This document shows positions 22,701-32,200 of a stretch of DNA of 64,000 bases, piece by piece. Within the stretch, counting starts at the first letter, position 1. Every line of letters starts with the position of its first letter. The translations under genes and the position numbers were made by a program. Source of the stretch: Narthecium ossifragum (taxonomy: Eukaryota > Streptophyta > Magnoliopsida > Dioscoreales > Nartheciaceae); the NCBI GenBank assembly GCA_963920575.1, contig OY986969.1, forward strand, positions 14,462,615-14,526,614, in the 5' to 3' direction. The notes below the pieces were generated by a model, which saw nothing but the letters and a program-made list of their open reading frames with translations, was not told where the DNA came from and did no database searches.

Positions 22701-23194
22701 TACTAAGAGCATTATGGGCACATAGAACTACACCTAAGTCTAGTACTAAGGTTACGCCTTATCAATTAGTTTATGGTCAAGAGGCGGTGCTACCGGCTGA
22801 GATAAATGTTCTGTTGCCCAGAGTTATAGAACAAGATCGCTCAAATAGTGAAGAATATGAAGACGCATTAATGTATAATCTTTTAGAGCTCGATGAGTAA
22901 CGAGCTATTGCCTTAGAAAATATAGAGGCACAAAAGTTAAAAGTGGCCGATATCTACAATAAAAAGGTAGTATCAAGAGAGTTTCAAGAAGGAGATCTAG
23001 TTTGGAAAACGATTCTACCTATAGATCGTAATGATCCCAAATATGGAAAATGGTTGCCCAACTGGGAAGGACCATACTTGGTCGATCAAGTATTTCCAAA
23101 TGGATCATATCAACTGAGGAATATTGACGGTGGGTTACATCGATCAATGATCAATGGTCGATACATTAAAAAGTACTACCCATCAATGGAATAA
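19736..23194 (+). pseudogene. Pol of element B (RT, two RNase H, integrase), interrupted by stops
   Basis: The pol frame differs from gag-pro. Its first ATG (19736) overlaps the gag-pro stop as ATGA. Domains in order are: reverse transcriptase (VCIDFRNLN, MDGYSGYNQI, MPFGLKNTGATYQR, YVDD at 20588-20599); a Ty3-type RNase H (LYIAAADRSIGGLLAQ, KYSAIEKLCLAL); an archaeal-type RNase H (MYFDGSKTINGAGLGI, TNNQAEYEAL, IKGDSLLVI) at about 21450-21840; and integrase (HNGVCGAH with CEAC zinc site, then catalytic WAIDIIGK, VSDQGT, GQAEASNK). No chromodomain is present. Stops at 20048 (a conserved Trp in the FAWDYKxMPG motif), 20945, 21554, 21617, 22607 (conserved Gln in YYAQSNGQ) and 22898 disable it. 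The final TAA is at 23192-23194, 126 bases from the end of the convergent antisense gene. Confidence 0.93.
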
Positions 23195-23320
23195 AAGGCA
23201 TAGAAGAAATACGTCCTTGAGATTTGGACGATAGCAATTAACAAAATATTGTTCATTACAAAAAATATCGACCAAAATTTTTACATTACGAGTCTTATCG
23301 CCCATATCTGACGAGAAAAA

Positions 23321-26300
23321 TTATCTCTTCAAAGAGAGATTTTGAAATAAAAGAGCAATTTTTTCACGAACTGCCCTAAAGCATTGCTTGTTCTTTACAA
23401 GTTCTCCCTTCAACTCGACTTGGCGATCTTTTGAAGAATTCGCCTCCAAAGCAACGTACTCTTGCATCATTTGATTGCCCTCCTCAGCCAGTTGAGTAGT
23501 CTCTCGAAGGAGATAGTTCTTCTGAGTAGTGCACTGGGCGATTTTTTCCTCTAACTCTTTCATTTGGTTCTGGTAACCGAGGATCTCTGATTCTTTTTCG
23601 CCAATATCATCAGTATTTTTCTGGAGCTGTTTAACACGATTACTGATGACATCTCTAATATGGGTACGCCACTCTTGACGTTCCCCTATAAGAACTATCT
23701 CATTCATCAAGTTGTTTCTCTCAGCAGTCAGACTCTCAATCTTGATCTTGATGTTATGGATATCGTCCATATCACTGGACGAAAACCCTAAGACTGTAGG
23801 ATCCACAGAGAGAAAGGGCGTTATGGCTTTGTCCAGTGCTTCACTATCTAATCTGGTGAAGTCCTCTTCAGGAAGCTTGTCCAAAACTACAAGACATTGA
23901 TATAACGCTCGCCTGAATTCTTCATGTTGACTCCCTTGTGCAACTTCAGGGTCAACAGCCGTTTTCTTGGCAGTCACTATAGCATGCCAAGAATCCGAGA
24001 AGGTCTGGACAATATTCATTAAATGGGCGAGATAGTCCTGAAAAGAACAAGCTTTCAGTAAGAATTAACACTAAATGGTCGAGAGAATCGAATTGAGCAA
24101 TAAAATACCTGTGAAGAGGTAGAACTGGATGGATGAGTAGTGGGAGTAACAAAAGATGAAGTTGAAGTCTTCATCACAGAGGGAGCAGCTACAGGACTTT
24201 TAGTAGTCGCCCTTATTTGAACATCAGTAGTTGATGCCAAAACTTGAGAAGTTGGCGATATAGTATCGGCCATTACTTGTTTAAGGATACCGCGGCGAAG
24301 TGTTGGAGATGCATTTATTGCCTCTGTTGATGAGACAACTGGAGAAACAGCGATGCCCGGCTTAACGGTTTTGGCTGAGAGATCTTCAACTTGAGTTGAA
24401 GCAGCTGGGATGTTAGGAGAAGCTGATACAGAAGATAAACTCGCATTACCAAGGTCTCGTAAAAAACTATACGGACCATGAACGAGTTTTCTACCAGTTA
24501 ATGACAAACCTGGTTTAGATGGAGTTGTATTCAAGACGTCAAAGATGTTGTTATCGTCTTCATCATCATCTTCTCGACCAGAGTCTTGACCACCAGACTT
24601 TTGCTTCCTCGCTTCCTAAAAGATTTAAAAGTTAGAGAATGGTCGATAGATCGATCATCAATAGAATAATGTTATCTATACTTTTAAATTCTTTTTGGCG
24701 AGTCATTTGAATCTACCACCAGAACGTACATGCACCGTTGCCTTTGAAGAAGATTTGGCCAAGGAAGTTGGAGGCACACTCTCATCAGCATGACCAGGAG
24801 AAGTTAGAGGATGTTCCTCGACCATTTTACCAGGAGAAGTTGAAGGATGTTCCTCGACCAATTTTGATGGAGATGTATCATCTATAACTTCACGATTTTT
24901 GGTTGTGGGTTGAGAAGGAGACAAAGAATACAAGGAGCTCGAAGTACTGGAGCCCACTTCTACAGTAGTCCTGAAGATATAAAAGTCTAAGTATCAAACG
25001 AAGAATACAAGTGTAACAGGAAAGGAAAACGTTATGATACTTACTTATCATGAGCAGATAGACTGCTTCGATGACTGCTGCTAGGAGAATCAACCTTTTC
25101 TTCTGCAATTAGCCGAGAAGATGATTGATCTTTTGTAGAGGAAGATGGTTGAGGTTGGACGATAGTTTTCCCTTTACTACGTCTCTTTGTAAGTGGTTCA
25201 TCATCCTCATCATCAGAATTCATCGATCGAGGAGATGATTTAATTTTTGGAGAAGAAGATGGTTGAGGTTGGATGATAGTTTTTCCTTTGCCACGCTTCT
25301 TTTTGGGCGGCGCATCGTCCTCATCGTCTGAACCTATCAATCATATAGTTTTTACATGAAGAAAGGATATCAAAAAATCAAGGAGAACGATGAAGATATA
25401 CCTTTTGTCTTTCGTTTACTTGGTCGATGACTAGCAGCCACTTGCTTTTGTCTTTTCTTCTCCCTTGGAGGAATGAACTTTTCAAAAACTAGGTCTTTGT
25501 CAGCAAAGAAAAGACGTTCGTCGACCATTTCTCTCCAGCTGTCGGTGATACTAGCTTCAATCTCGCTAGTAGGCTCAAAAGATCTAAGCCTAAACCTCTT
25601 AATGAGGAGCAATTCTCTCTTATCTACATAAACTACTCGCTCAATATCTGAGAAGATACATCGCCCTCTAGCAACGATATTAAAGCTGAAATATGGTGGC
25701 ACAGGCCAAGATTGTTTAAGGCCAAATTGGCGAGCAGCAAAATTGGGAGCATAAACTTCTACTCCACATTTATTGTTCGCCTTGCCCCAAGCCGTATCAA
25801 AATGAAGATCACGGCCGATAAGAAAACGAGCCCAGGCCAATATCTTCTCGTCAGACTCTAAGTCTGAAGAAAGATCAAGTAGAGGCTTAATGGACGATGG
25901 GTGAGATTTAGGGTTGAATGGATGATAGGAAGAAAAATTAGACAGAGTATAGAAATAATTGAACGCCTGTCGGAAAGATTTGGGAATAGGAGATGAAGAA
26001 AGATACAAATGGCCTTGAGTTCTGGCCGATGACGATGAAGGCGGCATATGAAGGTCTGGGAAGTAAGCTCTAAGCCATAATTGGACGAGCCACAAAGGAC
26101 CAAATCCCGTCAAACTACCCCCTTCTCTCAACTACTCAAGGACGAGATACATTCCTCGATAAATGGCCGACAAAATAAAAGGAGCAAGAGAGAAAACTTG
26201 TTTGCCCGAAAAAAGGTCCCGAGCGAGTGGGATATACCCCTTAACAGGTTTTTTGGCAGGAAGGCAAAGGACATATTTACAAAGCCAATAGTAAATGAAC

Positions 26301-26986
26301 GCTAATCGTTCAAGAGAGTTTGGAGGGCCATCGCTCTCAGACAACTTGGCATAGTAATTAATGAAAAGGCTGTAGTTCTTATCGGCCTCAAAAACAATTT
26401 CTTTCTTGGGCACGTCCATATTGGCCGATACAGAAGTACCAAGGGGAGTTAAACCAGTTAAGAGCGATATGTCCATTATGGTTATGGTGAGCGAACCAAA
26501 AGGGAAGACAAAATTGTTATACTCTGTCGACCAAAAGAGAAGCGACGAGATAAGCAAATTAGAATCTTGAAGAGGAACCCTGGTGCTCAAGTCCAAGAAA
26601 TCTAAGATACCCGCCTCAGAAAAAATTGACCTAGTTTCAGAATGGCCGATCATCCTATTATACCATTTGACAAACTTGTCATCAACTAATGGCCAGGAGA
26701 TGATAGGGTTTTTTGAAGAAAGAGAAGAGAGATTTAGGGTTCCAGAAAAGGGCAAATCGCCAGAAGTAGGAAAAGAATGCACAAGAACAGCCTCCTCGGC
26801 ACCAAGGGAAGGAATACTTTCAGGAATGAAACAAGGACCCAAAATAAATAACTGAGAGTTAGGATCACCTTCCCGGACCAGATAACCACTCCTTATGTCA
26901 TCCGACTTCATGTTTTCATTGAAATCTCCCACGGCGGACGTCACCTCTTTCTGCACATCGTTGTCAGCTTTAATCTCACGCACCAT
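23321..26986 (-). pseudogene. Antisense five-exon plant mobile domain/coiled-coil gene of element B
   Basis: Exons on the minus strand are 26986-25402, 25333-25045, 24970-24682, 24615-24109 and 24037-23321. The introns are 68, 74, 66 and 71 nt, each GT-AG, and the frame is kept across all four, giving 1129 codons. Exon 1 holds a plant mobile domain (ILDFLDLSTRVPL, LTITIMDISLLTGL, FIYYWLCKYVLCLPAKKP, FGPLWLVQLWLRAYFP, NKCGVEVY) ending in a basic KKRQKQ/KRKTKG tail. Exon 2 has two SDDEDDxPxxKKR-type repeats, acidic plus basic and NLS-like. Exons 3-4 are Ser/Thr/Pro-rich with VEEHPxTSPG repeats. Exon 5 is a long coiled coil. Two in-frame stops, TAG 26132-26134 and TGA 24703-24705, look like C-to-T decay. 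PMD proteins related to MAIN act in the nucleus in silencing and development; what this one does for the element is unknown. Element A has the same gene. Confidence 0.88.
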
Positions 26987-27126
26987 GATGACGAACGGGT
27001 GTAGACGCCGGAGTTAAGAGAAAAAGAACAAAGAACCGCCGCGGAGGTAGGTAAAGAGCAGTAAAACCCTAGGAGACTTGAAGAAGAAGACAGGCGAAGA
27101 AAGTTCTCTCTTGGCTGAAGGAAGGG

Positions 27127-27137
27127 ATTTAAATAAA
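27127..27137 (-). promoter_or_regulatory. Possible TATA box for antisense gene of B
   Basis: TTTATTTAAAT on the minus strand lies ~140 bases upstream of the antisense ATG (26986), comparable to the motif in element A. The following ~200 bases (27140-27330) have no other recognisable signal. Confidence 0.4.
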
Positions 27138-27328
27138 GGGTTTTTTGTCGTTACTTGCCAAAAGGCTTAAATGCCGGATCCCAGAAGATTTGGATAGAGA
27201 AAAGAAACGGCGCAGCGGTTCTTTTCCCTAAACATCCGCCATGATTAAATTTGAAAACCTAGGCAAAACTGTCAAATCCCGTATGATGCGATCACCTCGT
27301 CATAAAAGTGTCTCCTCGATTACCGCAT

Positions 27329-27339
27329 GGGGGGCAAAA
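27329..27339 (+). other. Polypurine tract of element B
   Basis: GGGGGGCAAAA lies directly before the 3' LTR start (TGTTAGCC at 27340), where plus-strand priming of reverse transcription occurs. Confidence 0.75.
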
Positions 27340-28567
27340 TGTTAGCCAAAATAATGGTTAACTCATTAATGACGGACACGTAAGCAATAAGCAATTACTA
27401 AATGGACGATAACTATATAATCTTATCGACCAAATGAACGATAGAATCTATCGACCAAATGGACGATAAAATATCGACCAAATGAAACGATGGAATCTAT
27501 CGATCAAATGGACGATAGAATTTTAACCAAATGGACGATATCGTCCATATGGCACCATCATTTAAACGACTATGGACGATAATCGCCCAAAAGTCACAAT
27601 TGGACATGTTACTCAATTTTATCGTCCAAAAGCAATTAACACGTGTGCCAAATATGGTTAAAAAACACATGCAGGTATGACGTTGACAAGAAACGATAAG
27701 TAAGCCAGCGTAATCATGACGCATGCAATGAACGAGAATCGACCACGTGTATTCTCCAAACCAGACACGGACGTGGGAGAAGCTGTTACGGAGCAGTTCG
27801 CACACGATCTCCTCCTTCCACGCCATCAACCCTCAAGGCGGGAGCAGTTATTCAGTTCCTTAGTATAAATAGCTTCTCTTCTCCACTGTAAACCCCCCCG
27901 ACAATCTGTAACCTGCTTAAGCATGGCTTTCGTTTCTTTTGTAACTGTAAGTTGATTAATAAAGCTTTCAGTTTGATTAATGGCGTCTTTTACTGCTTTC
28001 TTAGTGTAATTTCGATAATGTAGTCTTTTAATCGTTTTCTTCCTTTCATTTCTGTTCTAGTTTAATGGATTTCTTTCCGTTTCCGCTTTCTGTCCGTTTC
28101 TGTTTTATAGTTTAATTAAGTTAAATTAGTTTACTGTTTATTGTTTCTTTTCTTTATGATCGTAGGAGTATTTTAAGATTAATTTAGGTTTTATCAGTCT
28201 TCTTTTACGCTTTCTGTTATTTAAGCTTTCTTTACTGTTTTCCATTAGAATAAGTTACTGCTTTCTTAGATTAAGTTAATTGATAGGTTTAATTGCATTT
28301 TCTGAATTTAGTAATTTAGGTTGATCTTTATGCTTTATTTAATTCCATAATCTTAGACAATTTAAAGCTTTTTATAGGTTAATTCAAGTTAATCTTGATA
28401 ATTAAATTATTGAATTAGGTCTAATCTAGATTTCCATATTACTTGACATCTCTGGTTCGTTAATTCGAAAGAGCAGAACTCAACTATAATCATCTGATAT
28501 TTAAGTGTGGAATAGGATCTTGACATTGACTATTTGACCGGTCAACGGTTAGATTTCTTCTCTAACA
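27340..28567 (+). repeat. 3' LTR of element B
   Basis: This is nearly the same as 14001-15246 but 18 bp shorter in the tandem array. It has TATA at 27864-27871 and AATAAA at 27958-27963. It ends TCTAACA and is followed by the target duplication GCAGT. Confidence 0.95.
27958..27963 (+). terminator. Polyadenylation signal in 3' LTR of B
   Basis: AATAAA lies ~90 bases downstream of the LTR TATA box. In the 3' LTR it would end the element transcript. The identical motif at 14637-14642 is in the 5' LTR. Confidence 0.6.
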
Positions 28568-28858
28568 GCAGTAGAATGATAATACATGAAACTACAGGGT
28601 ATTAAAATGTATTTTGGCCTATAAAGTTTCCTAGCATGATTCTATTGGGCTCTTAAGAATGAAGGATCTATGATGCAGCTGAATGAGGAGTTCTTGGTTT
28701 GGACCAAGTCGTTCATCATAACATTATGGCTTTGTTGTGGAGTTCAGCACTATGCTAAGAGTCCTTTGAACTTCACAGGAGTATGTGATTCTAGCTATGA
28801 AGCATGAGGTATATACCCTTGGTGCATGGCTTGCGGCAGTGAGGATAGTAGCTGCCGG

Positions 28859-29205
28859 TGATAGGAATCACATCGATTCCTAGAAAGTAGAAGCTAATTT
28901 GTTTGCTATTTCAAATTATTGTTAGTAGTTGTTGAATAAGTTTTACTTGCAGCTTGCAAGCTTAAAACTAGGAACTTTTGTTTGTTGAATTAGTTTCCAT
29001 AGATCTGCTAGTTAGTTAGCATTTCAATTTCAAACATTTGTAAAAACGTGGATAACTCTTTTTAAGAGACTGTACTCAGGAGGGGAAGGTGGTGAATGAA
29101 ATTTCTGAGTTATCTGCAATGGAGAGATTCCTTGTAATATGGAGAGATTCCATTGAGTCCACTTAACAGGTGAGACTCTTGTTAAGTGATCTCTCTTTTA
29201 CATCA
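28859..29205 (+). repeat. 5' LTR of Reina-type element
   Basis: It matches 34038-34378 except for a 6-bp difference near the GACTGTACTCAGGAGGGG stretch and a few substitutions. Confidence 0.95.
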
Positions 29206-29208
29206 TTT

Positions 29209-29221
29209 TGGCATCAGAGCC
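29209..29221 (+). other. Primer-binding site of Reina-type element
   Basis: TGGCATCAGAGCC lies three bases inside the 5' LTR. Plant elements primed by initiator tRNA-Met have TGGTATCAGAGC here; one base differs. Confidence 0.8.
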
Positions 29222-29247
29222 TTTCCTTTCCTCATCCCAACCAGTTC

Positions 29248-32200
29248 ATGCCCACCACTCGTAGTGGCCATTCTTATACTATGAGTACCAATCATGCCAA
29301 TCCCACCAACCCCAACCAAGAACAACACACTAATCCTCCCCACAACCCCACTGTACCACACAACCCCACCACAGACCCCAACACCATCCTCATTTTACAG
29401 CAACTTCAACTTATTAATCAACGCCTGGATGAAGTGTACCAGAAAGTTTTTTCAGATGACCATGAGAGCAACATAGGAGCCCTTGGCGACCTTAATTCAA
29501 TTGCTGATAGAGAGCTCAGGGAAGGAGAAGGCGAGGTGCATGCTGGTGGCCAAGTTTTTCTTGTCGACCAAGGAGGCGTTGCTCACAATGGCGGTAGAAT
29601 CAATTTCCCCAACCATCCAAGGCGTGGCGGTGTCCGCGGCGGCCGTGTCCCCTACCATCAGCGACAACCGTTTGCTGACCAAGTTCATCATCAACAATGT
29701 GACCGTCAACAAACGCTGGATGATCTAACCAAGACGTTGTGGATAGACATTCCCGACTTCTGTGGCAAATTGGACTCTCATATTTTTCAGGATTGGTTAA
29801 CATCCTTGGAAGATTATTTTGAGTGGTTTGGAGTCTCGGAGGGCCGCAAGGTTCGCTTTGTGAAGATGAAATTGAAGGGACCGGCGAGAGTGTGGTGGAC
29901 AAGTGTCGAAGAACAGCTTAGAAGAACTGGGCAACCAGCTGTGACTGATTGGCTAGAGATGAAGGCAAGATTGCAGGAAAAATTTTTACCTTTAGACTAT
30001 GAGCAGATGATGTTCGAGGAAATGCTTAAGCTACAACAAGGGAGGTTATCTGTTGATGAGTACACAGATAAATTTTATGAATTGACAGTGAGAAGCCAAG
30101 TGGTGGAAACTGAACCACAAACCATTGCAAGATACAAGGCTGGGCTAAATGATGAGATCCAACATGAATTAACAACAGTGCGACTTGTAAGCATTGAGGA
30201 AGCTTATCAACTATCGCTGAGGATTGAAGCAAGAATCAAACACTCAGCGTCAAGGCGAACCAATTTTCCTATCGAGACAAGGATGCGAGTTCTGCCAAGT
30301 AATCCGCCTCGTGGTGACCTTGCAAGTAAGCCAATGGGTGGGCGACCGACGGTGACCAACACTTTGGGTAACCAAGTACGAAGGCCTCGTCAAAACTCAG
30401 CTGGCAATGCTGGAATTCAGTGCTATAAATGCGGCGGCATGGGACATTTTGCTGTGGTGTGTCCTACAAAAGACCAGAAACTTGCAATAGTCTGCGAGGG
30501 AGAATATTTGCAGGAAACGAGTGGAGATGACATTTTGGAAGAACAGGAGGACGAGGTGGAGGAGCTTGCAGCCACAACACTCCCGAGTTGTGTTCTTCAG
30601 GGAGTGCTTGCTGGGATGACAGAAAAGATAGATGACAAAGAAGAATGGTTGAGAACTAACATATTTCATACCAGATTTGAGTTCGCAGGGAAAGCCTTGA
30701 ATGTGATTATTGATAGTGGGAGTGGTATGAACGTGATTGCAGAAGCTATAGTGGACAAACTGAAGCTATCAAAGGAAAAGCATCCACGGCCTTACAAAAT
30801 CAGCTGGGTTAATGATCACAGCATTCCAGTAAAGTACAGATGTTTGGTGTCATTCTCATTGGGTAGGACTTATAAAGACCAAGTTTGGTGTGATATCATT
30901 CCTATGAATGTTTGTCATCTCTTACTTGGTAGGCCTTGGCTATATGATCACAAAGTTTTATATGATGGTTATGCTAACACTTATTCGTTCTCGTTCAATG
31001 GGAAGAAAATTGTGTTACAACCATTAAGAATTGCAGACTTTGAAGAGGACAAGGCCACAAGTACAGGATCCATCGTAGCTTTGAATAGATTTCTTAAAGA
31101 CAGTCAGGATTCTCAAGTGATTTTCTTGCTGATGGGGCGTGAGGTGAAACAAGTTATGACCAAACCAGTACTACCAGCAGTCCAGCACATCCTCGATGAA
31201 TTTAAGGATATAATGCCAGAAGAATTGCCAAACCAATTGCCTCCAATGAGAGAAATTCAACATGCCATCGATCTTGTTCCTGGATCGTCTTTGCCTAACC
31301 TTCCTCACTACAGAATGAGCCCTAAAGAGAGTGAAGAGCTTCGTTGGCAGGTACAAGATTTGTTGGAAAAGGGGTTCATCAGGGAAAGCCTCAGTCCTTG
31401 TGCAGTGCCGACCTTATTGACACCAAAGAAAGATGGGTCATGGAGAATGTGTATTGACAGTCGAGCAATTAATAAAATCACTGTTAAATACAGATTTCCC
31501 ATTCCCAGGTTGGAAGATATGCTGGATCAGTTGAGTGGTTCCTCTATTTTCTCAAAGATTGACTTAAGGAGTGGATATCACCAAATTCGAATACGGCCAG
31601 GAGATGAATGGAAGACGGCATTTAAAACAAAGGATGGCTTGTATGAATGGCTTGTCATGCCATTTGGTTTGACGAATGCACCAAGCACATTTATGCGTGT
31701 TATGACTCAAACATTGAGGCAGTTCATTGGGAAATTTCTTGTGGTATACTTTGACGACATTCTTGTTTTCAGCAGATCCCTATCCGAGCATTTGGAGCAT
31801 TTGGGTGCAGTATTCCAGAAGCTACGTGAAGGGCAACTTTTTGCTAATCAGAAGAAATGCTCATTTGCACAAAATCGAGTTATTTTCCTTGGCTTCATTG
31901 TGTCGGACAGGGGCGTCGAAGCTGATCCGGAGAAAGTTCGGGCGATTGTGGAATGGCCAATCCCTCGAAGCCTGCAGGAAACGAGAAGCTTCCATGGTCT
32001 TGCCACGTTTTATCGCAGGTTTATCAGGGGATTTAGCTCCATAATGGCACCCATAACCGATTGCATGAAGAGTGATCGCTATCGCTGGAGTCCGGAAGCT
32101 GATTTGGCTTTTAAAGAAATCAAGCAAAAGATGATTGAGGCTCCAGTTTTGAAGTTACCTAACTTTGATAAGATCTTTGAGGTCGCCTGTGATGCATCTC

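Larger units (their letters stand above)
14001..28567 (+). mobile_element. Full-length Tat-type Ty3 retrotransposon 'B' with antisense PMD gene
   Basis: LTRs at 14001-15246 and 27340-28567 begin TGTTAGCC and end TCTAACA, and a 5-bp target duplication GCAGT flanks the element (13996-14000, 28568-28572). The order is 5' LTR, primer site, gag-protease, RT, RNase H, a second archaeal-type RNase H, integrase, then an antisense five-exon gene, polypurine tract and 3' LTR. Two RNase H domains mark the Tat branch of Ty3 elements. About ten in-frame stops disable gag and pol. The LTRs differ by an 18-bp tandem-repeat length change and a modest number of substitutions, so insertion is fairly recent. 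It disrupts the right end of the Mutator-like element. Confidence 0.95.
12644..28619. mobile_element. Mutator-like element carrying two captured gene fragments (Pack-MULE)
   Basis: The left end GGCCAAAATACATTTTAATA and the right end (reverse complement at 28600-28619) are inverted copies. The element is flanked by a perfect 9-bp direct repeat, TATAAAGTT, at 12635-12643 and 28620-28628. Nine bases is the Mutator target duplication. The other duplication arm has one TATAAAGTT (as AACTTTATA at 41263-41271) and no element. Without the nested Tat element B (14001-28567 plus its 5-base duplication) the element is 1404 bp. It has long terminal inverted repeats and no transposase, so it is non-autonomous. 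Its GC-rich interior (about 12860-13840) holds parts of a glycosyltransferase gene and a phenylalanine ammonia-lyase gene. Confidence 0.93.
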
